Shown: piece by piece, positions 37,047 to 44,376 of the stretch
How positions within the stretch are numbered: the stretch's first letter is position 1
Layout of the letters: every line of letters starts with the position of its first letter
Source: Lysobacterales bacterium
Lineage (GTDB): Bacteria; Pseudomonadota; Gammaproteobacteria; Xanthomonadales; Ahniellaceae
DNA length: 64,000 nt
NCBI GenBank assembly: GCA_016721845.1
Contig: JADKHK010000013.1
Span: 1,780,501-1,844,500, forward strand
Reading direction: 5' to 3'
Notes under the pieces: generated by a model
What the model was told of the DNA's origin: nothing
The model's input: the letters and a program-made list of their open reading frames with translations, nothing else
Databases searched by the model: none
Position numbers and translations under genes: made by a program

Positions 37047-38015
37047 CTACTGCGCCTTCAACGCGAACTCGATCCGGCGCGTGAGCTGACGCGACACGGC
37101 CTTGCCGTTGTCCATCGCGGGCTCGAACTGCCATTGCGACACCGCACGCGTGGCGTCGCGATCGAACACGCCTCGCGGTTGCGCACGCACGACATTGACG
37201 TCGGACACCGACCCATTGGTGTCGACGGTAAACGACACTTCCACCCAGCCTTCCTGCTTGCGACGTGCCGCCGCGGCGGGATAAGTCGGGCGCACCTGTC
37301 GCGTCAGCACCGGCTCACGCGTCTCTCCGACAGGCTGCGCCGGCGGCGGCGGTGCGGCTGGTTCGGCCGGCTTCGGTGCCGCCTCGACCGGACGTGGCTC
37401 GGCTTGCGCGGTACGGGTCGGCTGCGCCGGCGCTGCAGCCGGCGGCGGTGCCGCGGCGGCTTGCGATGCCGCTTGTTCGCGCTGCTGGGCCGCTGTCTCC
37501 TGCGCGAGACGACGCTCTTCCTCTCGCTGCAACTGCGTGCGCGCGGCATTGAGCTTCGACTTCAGCGTCGACACCGTATAAGAGCCCGGACTGGCCTGAT
37601 CAAGCAGCGCCACGATTCGTGTCGCCTCGTCGAGATTGCGATTCGCGATTTCACGCTCGGCATTGCCGGCCGCCAGCGGAAACAAATCGACCAGGGCCTG
37701 TGTCGCGCTGACGTTGTTGGCCTCCTTGGCCAGCACCTGAAGATAGATTTCGATGGCGTTGTCACCTGCGGGAGTGACAAGACGCTCCTCGTTCATCGCG
37801 CGCGTCGCTGCGGCCAGCAGGTCGGCGACCGTGACTTCAGGGGCAGCGGGCGCCACGACCTGCGGTGAAGCACCGGCAGCGGGCTGAGCAGCGGTTGCGG
37901 GCGCTGCCGCCTGTTCCTTCTTGCCGCAGGCAGCGACCGCGAGCAAGCAAGCCACGATCAGCAATGCGGCGCGGACGCGGATTTGAACTGGATTGGCGTG
38001 GATCTCGAGCGGCAT
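37047..38015 (-). CDS. Lipoprotein with GDNA repeat and TonB C-terminal domain
   Basis: 322 residues. Signal with lipobox VAAC (LLIVACLLAVAAC), so probably an outer- or inner-membrane lipoprotein. Residues 55-155 form a helical repeat unit starting TPAGDNAIEIYLQVL, matching repeats in the kinase at 44363. A coiled, Gln/Ala/Pro-rich linker follows (about 160-240), then a TonB-type C-terminal domain (RPTYPAAAARRKQEGWVEV, WQFEPAMDNGKAVSR). TonB domains contact outer-membrane receptors; here the usual N-terminal membrane anchor is replaced by a lipid anchor, so energy transduction from ExbBD is doubtful. Ribosome binding site GAGGATG. Confidence 0.85.
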   Translation of the reverse strand: MPLEIHANPVQIRVRAALLIVACLLAVAACGKKEQAAAPATAAQPAAGASPQVVAPAAPEVTVADLLAAATRAMNEERLVTPAGDNAIEIYLQVLAKEANNVSATQALVDLFPLAAGNAEREIANRNLDEATRIVALLDQASPGSYTVSTLKSKLNAARTQLQREEERRLAQETAAQQREQAASQAAAAPPPAAAPAQPTRTAQAEPRPVEAAPKPAEPAAPPPPAQPVGETREPVLTRQVRPTYPAAAARRKQEGWVEVSFTVDTNGSVSDVNVVRAQPRGVFDRDATRAVSQWQFEPAMDNGKAVSRQLTRRIEFALKAQ

Positions 38016-38363
38016 TTCACATCCTCGTTGATTCGTGGTCGGACCGGCGCGCGGGATCGGCAACGACGGCCATGACGAAGGTCACACTGCGGTTTGTACC
38101 GCAATTCTGACGCGCGTTCACGCAACTGCAACATCCGGCAGCCGTTCGGGACTGCCGCGATCCGGGCGAATACGGCGCAAATGCACGTGCGATACCGCTT
38201 CCGCAGTCCGAATTTCAATGCAAAGGATGGTGTCCGGAACGTGGCGGAAGCGTCTGCATCATCGGAAACCTTGCGTCTCCGGAACCGCTTCCATCCAAAG
38301 TGACCATCGCACGCCGGGCGGCCGTGCGATGGTCTGACCCTGAAAAACGTGTTGCTGAATTAC
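38016..38363. other. Intergenic stretch with one hairpin
   Basis: About 350 bp without a convincing gene on either strand. It contains the promoter side of the TonB-lipoprotein gene and, at 38303-38333, a hairpin listed separately. Short open frames here lack start signals. Confidence 0.6.
38303..38333 (-). terminator. Hairpin downstream of the histone-like gene
   Basis: Perfect 11-bp stem ACCATCGCACG (38303-38313) with CGTGCGATGGT (38323-38333), loop of 9 nt. It lies 30 nt past the end of the PAKKA gene. No T run follows, so termination efficiency is uncertain. Confidence 0.55.
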
Positions 38364-38597
38364 TTATTTCTTAGCGGCTTTCTTGGCAGCGGCTTTCTTG
38401 GCCGGAGCCTTCTTCGCTGCAGCCTTCTTGGCCGGAGCTTTCTTGGCGGCGGCCTTCTTGGCCGGAGCCTTCTTCGCTGCAGCCTTCTTGGCCGGAGCTT
38501 TCTTTGCAGCGGCCTTCTTGGCCGGTGCTTTCTTCGCTGCGGGTTTGGCGGCGGCTTTCACCGTGCCAGCTTTCTTCTTGGTAGTTGCTGCTTTCAT
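38364..38597 (-). CDS. Histone H1-like lysine/alanine-rich protein
   Basis: 77 residues made almost entirely of Lys, Ala and Pro: a short head (MKAATTKKKAGTVKAAAKP), then five near-identical 10-residue units AAKKAPAKKA and a KKAAKK end. It resembles the C-terminal tail of histone H1 and of AlgP-type bacterial proteins, which bind DNA non-specifically and can condense the nucleoid. Clear ribosome binding site GAGGAG 9 nt before the ATG. Preceded by a long leader of about 260 nt if the promoter at 38868-38896 is used. The repeats are tandem 30-bp units at DNA level and prone to length change. Confidence 0.88.
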   Translation of the reverse strand: MKAATTKKKAGTVKAAAKPAAKKAPAKKAAAKKAPAKKAAAKKAPAKKAAAKKAPAKKAAAKKAPAKKAAAKKAAKK

Positions 38598-38867
38598 TGT
38601 AGTGCTCCTCTTGGTTTTGGCAGTGATCGCCCGGTGAAATCGATCAAGCACCGCGTGCGTGGACTGCCGACGCACACACACGGCTGGAGAGTACGACTCG
38701 ACGCGTCGTCGGGAGCATCATTGGGTTTGCGTCGTGGTCGCGGAAGTTGGGGTACATGCGGGAGAGGCGGAGACTCGATCGCGACATCTGCGAGGAAGTG
38801 TTTGCGGTCGATGTTTCGATGTCTCTATTGCCACTCATTTCCGAAGCATGCTTGTCACGCTGCGGCA
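38598..38867. other. Long leader region of the histone-like gene, no gene seen
   Basis: About 270 bp between the likely promoter and the PAKKA gene, less GC-rich than its surroundings. Open frames on both strands have no start signals and no recognisable composition. It may be a structured 5' leader; no known riboswitch pattern was recognised. Confidence 0.45.
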
Positions 38868-38897
38868 AAACTAATCGCACACGCGTTGACTGTCAAC
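38868..38897 (-). promoter_or_regulatory. Promoter with palindromic -35 for the histone-like gene
   Basis: Reading the minus strand: TTGACA (38896-38891), 17 nt, TAGTTT (38873-38868). The -35 box lies inside a perfect inverted repeat GTTGAC-T-GTCAAC (38885-38897), a possible operator. No other gene starts downstream before the PAKKA gene. Confidence 0.5.
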
Positions 38898-39039
38898 ACG
38901 TTTTGTGAGCGCGGAAATTTTCGTGCGTGTCGTCGAAGCGAATCGGATCGATGTCGTGATCGATGTCGTGATCGCGCGCATGCATGTGATGACGATCTCG
39001 CATCGCTCGAATGTCGCGCACGCGGACCAAACTCGGGAC

Positions 39040-39069
39040 AAAAAAAACCGGCTGCTGATGGCAACCGGT
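39040..39069 (-). terminator. Rho-independent terminator of the gcvT-gcvH operon
   Basis: On the minus strand, ACCGGTTGC (39069-39061), loop CATCA, GCAGCCGGT (39055-39047) form a 9-bp stem with one T-G wobble, followed by eight T (39047-39040). It lies 28 nt beyond the gcvH stop. Confidence 0.9.
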
Positions 39070-39097
39070 CTGTTGAAGCGCTGCGACGCGATTGAAT

Positions 39098-39493
39098 TCA
39101 GTGGTCTTCGCTTTCGATCATCTCGGCGTAATCGTCCGGGCTGAGCAGCTCGTCGAGTTCACTGCGGTCGGACGGCATCACGACGAACAGCCAACCATCA
39201 CCATAGGCATCGCCATTGATGGTTTCCGGCGCATCGACCAGCTTCTCGTTCACCGCGACGACCTTGCCCGAGATCGGGCTGTAGACATCGGAGGCCGCCT
39301 TCACCGACTCGACGACAGCCGCGCCATTGCCGGCCTGCACGTCATCGCCGACACCGGGCAATTCGACGTAGACGAGGTCGCCGAGCGCCGCCTGTGCGTG
39401 GTCGGAGATTCCGACGGTGACGTGTCCATTGTCTTCGGCACGCGCCCACTCGTGGCTCTTCAGGAACTTCAGATCGCCTGGAATTTCGCTCAT
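39098..39493 (-). CDS. gcvH: Glycine cleavage system H protein
   Basis: 131 residues. Lipoyl carrier of the glycine cleavage complex that shuttles the aminomethyl group between P, T and L proteins. Seen: [33 protein letters not shown], and the lipoylation site [13 protein letters not shown] with the modified Lys. Ribosome binding site GAGGACC. It follows gcvT by 60 nt; gcvP is not in the window. The reading frame is open further upstream, but the homologous start is this ATG. Confidence 0.97.
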   Translation of the reverse strand: MSEIPGDLKFLKSHEWARAEDNGHVTVGISDHAQAALGDLVYVELPGVGDDVQAGNGAAVVESVKAASDVYSPISGKVVAVNEKLVDAPETINGDAYGDGWLFVVMPSDRSELDELLSPDDYAEMIESEDH

Positions 39494-39553
39494 GACTCGG
39501 TCCTCGTGGTCGGTGATGACGGATTGTACTGGGGTTAAAGACAACGATCGGTT

Positions 39554-40645
39554 TCAGATGCCGGCGCAGGCTTGGCCGTCGCGCACGAACGGGAACTTGA
39601 CCGCGCGCACCGGCATCGCCTTGCCGCGGATGTCGACCGCGAGCGTGCCCGCTGCGGCACCGGTCGGCACGCGCGCGAGCGCGATCGACTTGCCGAGCGT
39701 GGGCGAGAACGAACCGCTCAGGACCTCGCCGTCGCCTTGATCAGTGATCACGCGCTGGCCGTGCCGCAGCACACCCTTGTCGTCGAGCACGACGCCGATC
39801 ATTTCGCGCGACACTCCGCCCTCCTTCTGCGCGACCAGGGCGGTGCGACCGATGAAGTCACGCTCCGCCGGTTCGAGTGCGATGGTCCAGGCCAACGCGG
39901 CTTCCCAGGGCGACACCGTCTCGTCCATGTCCTGACCGTACAGATTCATGCCGGCCTCGAGGCGCAACGTGTCGCGTGCACCCAGTCCCGCGGGCTTGAC
40001 GCCGGCAGCGACGAGCTGGTTCCAGAACACCACCGCATTCGCTTCCGGCACCATGATTTCGTAGCCGTCCTCGCCGGTGTAACCGGTGCGGGCGACGAAC
40101 ATCCCATCGATCTCGGCGCCCACGAACTTGCCGAGCTTTCCGGCACGTGTCGCGCCATCCGGCGACAGCAGCCCGTGCACACGCGACCGGGCAGTCGGCC
40201 CCTGCACGGCGATCATCGCGAAGTCGCGGCGTTCGGCCAGCGTGATCCCGAAGCGACTGCCCTGACGCGCCATCCAGTCGAGATCCTTGTCGCGCGTCGA
40301 GGCATTGACGACCACCCGGAAGAACGACTCGTCGATGAAGTAGACGATCAAGTCGTCGATCACGCCGCCGCGCTCGTTGAGCATGCAGCTGTACAACGCC
40401 TTGCCCGACGTCTTGAGCTTGTCGATGTTGTTGGCCAGCAGGTAGCGCAGGAATTCACGGACGCGCGGACCGCGAACGTCGACGATGGTCATGTGCGATA
40501 CGTCGAACATGCCGGCGTCGCGGCGAACGACATGGTGCTCGTCGATCTGCGAACCGTAGTTCAGCGGCATGTCCCAGCCGCCGAAATCGACCATGCGCGC
40601 GCCCAGGGCGCGATGCGTGGCATTGAGGATGGTCAGGTTCAACAT
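39554..40645 (-). CDS. gcvT: Glycine cleavage system T protein (aminomethyltransferase)
   Basis: 363 residues. Transfers the aminomethyl carbon to tetrahydrofolate, giving methylene-THF (the substrate of MetF) and ammonia. Seen: [61 protein letters not shown], and [18 protein letters not shown]. The ribosome binding site GGAG sits inside a hairpin (40651-40678), suggesting translational control. The ATG at 40645 gives the family N-terminus; an in-frame start 12 codons upstream would lie within the hairpin. Confidence 0.97.
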   Translation of the reverse strand: MLNLTILNATHRALGARMVDFGGWDMPLNYGSQIDEHHVVRRDAGMFDVSHMTIVDVRGPRVREFLRYLLANNIDKLKTSGKALYSCMLNERGGVIDDLIVYFIDESFFRVVVNASTRDKDLDWMARQGSRFGITLAERRDFAMIAVQGPTARSRVHGLLSPDGATRAGKLGKFVGAEIDGMFVARTGYTGEDGYEIMVPEANAVVFWNQLVAAGVKPAGLGARDTLRLEAGMNLYGQDMDETVSPWEAALAWTIALEPAERDFIGRTALVAQKEGGVSREMIGVVLDDKGVLRHGQRVITDQGDGEVLSGSFSPTLGKSIALARVPTGAAAGTLAVDIRGKAMPVRAVKFPFVRDGQACAGI

Positions 40646-40650
40646 GAGCA

Positions 40651-40678
40651 CTCCGCGCCGACAATCGAGGGCGCGGAG
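40651..40678 (-). promoter_or_regulatory. Hairpin covering the gcvT ribosome binding site
   Basis: In the gcvT transcript CTCCGCGCC (40678-40670) pairs perfectly with GGCGCGGAG (40659-40651); the second arm contains the GGAG Shine-Dalgarno, 5 nt before the ATG. Loop of 10 nt. It occupies most of the 42-nt gap after the NfeD gene. It could reduce gcvT translation or end upstream transcription weakly. It is not the glycine riboswitch fold. Confidence 0.6.
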
Positions 40679-40687
40679 CATAACGAC

Positions 40688-41125
40688 TCAGGCTTCGGTT
40701 TTCTCGACCCGAAGGATCAGGCCATCGGTTCGACAGACGCGCACGCGGGTCCCGACGGCGAGATCCGGGCCTTCGACGGTCCACAACGCGTCGCCGATCT
40801 TGAGCTTGCCGCGACCAAGCGAGATCGGTGCATCCAGCACGAACTCGCGACCGATGATCTGGTCGGCCTTGCGGTTCAGCAGCGGCTGGTCGCTCGGCGC
40901 CTCATGGGTACGGAACCATTTCCAGTACACCGCGACCGAAGCGATCGAGCAGACCCCGAACACCGCGACCTGCCCGAGCAAGGGCAAGTCCGGCACGAAG
41001 TACACGACGACGCCGACGATGAAGGCGGCGATGCCGAACCAGAGGATGCTGGCCCCCGGAATGATCGTCTCGATCGCGAGCAGGGCGAGCGCGATCGCCC
41101 ACCAGGTGTAGACGAGCTGTCCCAT
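40688..41125 (-). CDS. NfeD-like membrane protein
   Basis: 145 residues. Two to three N-terminal hydrophobic segments (IALALLAIETIIPGASILWFG, AAFIVGVVVYFV) and a C-terminal OB-fold (IIGREFVLDAPISLGRGKL, ALWTVEGPDLAVGTRVRV), the NfeD short form. NfeD proteins pair with SPFH/stomatin proteins, and the SPFH gene ends 1 nt before this start. Proposed role: membrane microdomain organisation or quality control. Confidence 0.9.
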   Translation of the reverse strand: MGQLVYTWWAIALALLAIETIIPGASILWFGIAAFIVGVVVYFVPDLPLLGQVAVFGVCSIASVAVYWKWFRTHEAPSDQPLLNRKADQIIGREFVLDAPISLGRGKLKIGDALWTVEGPDLAVGTRVRVCRTDGLILRVEKTEA

Positions 41126-41126
41126 C

Positions 41127-42071
41127 TCAGGCTCCCGGCAACTTCGGCGCCTTCAAGGCACCCGCGCCCTTGTCGAGCGCGCTCTTCGACAACTCGGCAA
41201 TCCCCGCGATCGAACCGAGCAGCCCTGTGGTTTCGAGCGGCATCAGCAACACCTTCTGGTTCGGCGAGGTCGCCAGCGCCTTCAGCGCCTCGACGTATTT
41301 CTGCGCGACGAAGTAGTTGATCGCCTGCACGTCGCCGCGTTCGATCGCCTGCGACACCATCATCGTCGCCTTGGCTTCGGCCTCAGCCAGACGCTCGCGC
41401 GCCTCGGCATCCTTGAATGCCGCCTCGCGACGACCCTCGGCTTCCAGTACGGCGGCCTGCTTCTCGCCCTCGGCGCGCAGGATTTCCGACTGGCGCGAAC
41501 CTTCCGCTTCCAGGATCTGCGCACGCTTCTCGCGTTCGGCCTTCATCTGGCGTGCCATCGAATCGACCAGGTCGCGCGGTGGCTGGATGTCCTTCAGTTC
41601 GATGCGATTGACTTTCAGGCCCCAGGGATGAGTGGCTTCGTCGACCACGCGCAGCAGCTTGTTGTTGATCTCGTCGCGCTTCGACAGCGACTCGTCGAGA
41701 TCCATCGAACCGATCGCGGTGCGGATGTTGGTCATGACCAGCGCGACGATGGCCTGTTCGAGATTCGACACCTCGTAGGCGGCTTTCGCAGCATCCAGCA
41801 CCTGGAAGAAGACGACGCCGTCGACTTTCACCACCGCGTTGTCCTTGGTGATGACTTCCTGCGACGGGACGTCGAGCACCTGCTCCATCATGTTGATCTT
41901 GCGACCGACATTGAAGACATAGGGAAGGATGATGCCGATGCCGGGGGTCTGGGTGTGCGTGTATTTGCGGAAACGCTCGACCGTGTACTCGAAGCCTTGC
42001 GGCACCATGATGACCCCCTTCCACAGCGTAAAGATGATGAAGGCGAGCAAAAACAGCACGATCGGTTCCAT
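41127..42071 (-). CDS. SPFH/stomatin-like membrane protein (QmcA type)
   Basis: 314 residues: one N-terminal membrane helix ([17 protein letters not shown]), SPFH domain ([39 protein letters not shown]), then a long charged coiled coil rich in Ala/Glu/Arg ([19 protein letters not shown]), ending with a hydrophobic Gly/Ala tail. Family members oligomerise on the membrane and scaffold proteases. Ribosome binding site GGAGAACGTC. First gene of the SPFH-NfeD unit, with gcvT-gcvH on the same strand after it. E. coli has the same pairing as qmcA-ybbK. Confidence 0.93.
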   Translation of the reverse strand: MEPIVLFLLAFIIFTLWKGVIMVPQGFEYTVERFRKYTHTQTPGIGIILPYVFNVGRKINMMEQVLDVPSQEVITKDNAVVKVDGVVFFQVLDAAKAAYEVSNLEQAIVALVMTNIRTAIGSMDLDESLSKRDEINNKLLRVVDEATHPWGLKVNRIELKDIQPPRDLVDSMARQMKAEREKRAQILEAEGSRQSEILRAEGEKQAAVLEAEGRREAAFKDAEARERLAEAEAKATMMVSQAIERGDVQAINYFVAQKYVEALKALATSPNQKVLLMPLETTGLLGSIAGIAELSKSALDKGAGALKAPKLPGA

Positions 42072-42198
42072 GACGTTCTCCGAGTACGGGGTACGGAGTA
42101 TAGGCAGGCGGCGCGACACGCGCAGCGTTTGGAAAGCGTTATGATCCGGCCGCTCGCCCCGAGCGACGAATCATTCAACGCTGAGAGGAGAACCCATC

Positions 42199-43482
42199 AT
42201 GAAGAAGATCCTTCCCCTGGCCATCGGTGCCGCGCTGTTGACGGCTGCATCCAGCGCATTCGCGATCACCGATGAGGAAGGCAATGCCTCCCTCCAGTTC
42301 AATTTTTCCGCGCCGGGCGCGCGCTCGCTGGCGATGGGCGGTGCCTTCATCGGCCTCGCCGATGACGCGACCGCTGCCTTTTCGAACCCGGCCGGACTGG
42401 TGCAGCTGGCCGCCAAGGAAATCTCGTTCGAACAGCGCATCAACGACTACAGCACCGAGTACGTGCGCGGCGGCAACTACACGACCGATCCGTTCAGTAC
42501 CGACAGCCTGCGTTACGACGTCGCCGAGAGCGATACGCGCAGCCCGTCCTTCCTGTCCTTCGTCTGGCCGCACGAGAATTGGGCGGTGGCGGTCTATCGC
42601 CACGAGTTCCTGAACTTCGATACGGCATTCGATTCGCTCGGCGCGACCGGCGACGACGGTGGCCGCGTCTTCCCGTTCGCGGCGGACATCGACGTCCGCA
42701 TCACGAATTTCGGCTTGTCCGGCGCCTTCAAGGCCACCGATGCCCTGTCACTCGGCATCAGCCTGAACAACTACAACCTCGACCTCGATTCGAGCACCCG
42801 CCGCTTCACCAACGTCGGCGATACCCTGGTGCGCTTTTCGACGCAGCAGCAGGGCAACGACGGTGCGTTCGGCTTCAGCATCGGTGGCCAGTATCGAATC
42901 AACGACCAGTGGCAGACCGGCCTGGTCTACCGCCATGCACCCGAGTTCAAGTACACCGCCAGCATCGTTCCGGGAAGCATCGCCTTCACCCGGATCGACA
43001 AGGCCGCGTATTTCAATACGCCCGACCTGTTCGGTGCCGGCGTGGTCTATCGCCCGACCGATGCACTGACCGTGGCGCTCGACGTGTCGCACATCATGTA
43101 TTCGGAATTGACCGACGACATGCAGTCGAATTTCATGCTCGATGACAGTGGTGCCGCCGCTCGTGCGGCGCTTGATCCGCTGCAGATCGACGACGGCGTC
43201 GAAATCCGTCTCGGCATGGAATACACCTTCACCGAACTGAAGGTGCCGTTCTCGCTGCGCGCCGGCATGTGGCGCGACCCGGAACACACCGTGCGTTTCG
43301 TCGGCGAACCGGCCAATGCCGGCGATGCGCTTGCGAACGCCGTGCTGTTCTCGACCGGTGACAACGAGTTGCACACGTCCTTGGGCTTCGGCTGGGCCTT
43401 CGAAAAGGTGCAGATCGACGCCGCGTTCGACGGCTCCGACCGCAACGAAACCATCGCACTGTCGGGCGTGGTCCGCTTCTGA
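42199..43482 (+). CDS. OmpP1/FadL-type outer-membrane transport protein
   Basis: 427 residues. Signal peptide (KKILPLAIGAALLTAASSAFA) then the FadL-family hatch-like N-terminus (SAPGARSLAMGGAFIGLADD, FSNPAGL), a long beta barrel and a C-terminal aromatic after VVRF. FadL proteins move long-chain fatty acids or other hydrophobic compounds through the outer membrane. It is not adjacent to fadE here but could serve the same pathway (inference). Strong ribosome binding site GAGAGGAGAA and a strong terminator downstream. Confidence 0.92.
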   Translation: MKKILPLAIGAALLTAASSAFAITDEEGNASLQFNFSAPGARSLAMGGAFIGLADDATAAFSNPAGLVQLAAKEISFEQRINDYSTEYVRGGNYTTDPFSTDSLRYDVAESDTRSPSFLSFVWPHENWAVAVYRHEFLNFDTAFDSLGATGDDGGRVFPFAADIDVRITNFGLSGAFKATDALSLGISLNNYNLDLDSSTRRFTNVGDTLVRFSTQQQGNDGAFGFSIGGQYRINDQWQTGLVYRHAPEFKYTASIVPGSIAFTRIDKAAYFNTPDLFGAGVVYRPTDALTVALDVSHIMYSELTDDMQSNFMLDDSGAAARAALDPLQIDDGVEIRLGMEYTFTELKVPFSLRAGMWRDPEHTVRFVGEPANAGDALANAVLFSTGDNELHTSLGFGWAFEKVQIDAAFDGSDRNETIALSGVVRF

Positions 43483-43505
43483 CCGGTCACGACTCCGGGT
43501 TCGAT

Positions 43506-43540
43506 CGACAACGCCGCGCCCTGCGCGGCGTTGTCGTTTT
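43506..43540 (+). terminator. Rho-independent terminator after the FadL-type gene
   Basis: 14-bp perfect stem CGACAACGCCGCGC (43506-43519) with GCGCGGCGTTGTCG (43523-43536), 3-nt loop, then TTTT (43537-43540). It reaches the stop codon of the convergent gene. Confidence 0.88.
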
Positions 43541-44376
43541 CAGCGCACGCTGGTGAAGAAACTGCGGAAGCGTGGCGAATGGAACCCGGCGTCCGGTGCG
43601 AGCGTCGGCACGGCACGCCGTGCGTTGCGCACCTCCTGCTCGGCGCTGGCACGCAGCGTCGCCGAATTCGCCGGTTCGATTTCCGACTGGGCGAAGAAGG
43701 CGGCTGCCCGCAGCAGATGCAGATGGGCCAGCGACTTGCCTTGCAATCCGGCGGTCGGTGCCGCAATCACGGCGCGGTAGCGCCCGGCCAACCAGTTCTG
43801 CAATGCCCCCTGCAGTGCGGCCGCCACCACCGGCGTGGACTGGGCCGAAGGAGCAACCGGCGGGACCGGCGTGTTGCCGGGCTGCACCGACACCGGGGGC
43901 TTCGACGGCGTGGCCGGTGGCGGATTTTGCGTTACCACCGGTGGGGCGACGACGGGCTTCTCGATAACGGCCGGCTTGTCGACGGCCGGCTTGTTTGTCG
44001 CAAGCCGGGTGCCGCAATCGCCGCGCGCGGCATCAGCCACGCCCTTGAACTCGGGCACCTGCGCGATGATCGACGCGGCGGTCGCATCGCCGAACCAGCG
44101 CAAGGCACCTGCGCAATCGTTCTGGCGATAGGCCGCCAGTCCCAGGTAGTACTGCGGGACGTACGGCGCGAAGCGCTGGCCGTAAAGTTTGACGCGGACC
44201 TTGGGTGCGGGATTCGCGGCCAGCGATTCCTGCATTGCCGCTTCGACTTCGGACCACTTGCCGTCTGCGGCAGCCTCCTGACCGCGGGCGTAGGCGCGGT
44301 AGTCGGCCAACGCGATCGACGGCAGCCAGAGCGCTACCCAGATCGCGATGACCTGCAGTCGCTCAGAAGCCCGCAC
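43540..44376 (-). CDS. Uncharacterised exported protein coupled to the Ser/Thr kinase
   Basis: 278 residues from a GTG that overlaps the end of the kinase gene by 14 nt; GGAG lies 10 nt upstream inside that gene. N-terminal signal-like helix (VIAIWVALWLPSIALA), then two helical TPR-like segments (YARGQEAAADGKWSEVEAAM, YYLGLAAYRQNDCAGALRWF). A Pro/Val-rich linker follows (about 140-200), then another helical region (ALQNWLAGRYRAVIAAP). No enzyme motif. Overlap indicates coexpression with the kinase, and it may be a periplasmic partner or substrate. It is convergent with the FadL-type gene. Confidence 0.75.
   Translation of the reverse strand: MRASERLQVIAIWVALWLPSIALADYRAYARGQEAAADGKWSEVEAAMQESLAANPAPKVRVKLYGQRFAPYVPQYYLGLAAYRQNDCAGALRWFGDATAASIIAQVPEFKGVADAARGDCGTRLATNKPAVDKPAVIEKPVVAPPVVTQNPPPATPSKPPVSVQPGNTPVPPVAPSAQSTPVVAAALQGALQNWLAGRYRAVIAAPTAGLQGKSLAHLHLLRAAAFFAQSEIEPANSATLRASAEQEVRNARRAVPTLAPDAGFHSPRFRSFFTSVR

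Noticed and set aside
38375..38545. Tandem 30-bp repeats as a possible DNA satellite
   Set aside because: They encode the AAKKAPAKKA units of the histone-like protein in frame.
38644..38880. 78-codon minus-strand open frame upstream of the histone-like gene
   Set aside because: No ribosome binding site, no coherent composition, and it runs into the probable promoter.
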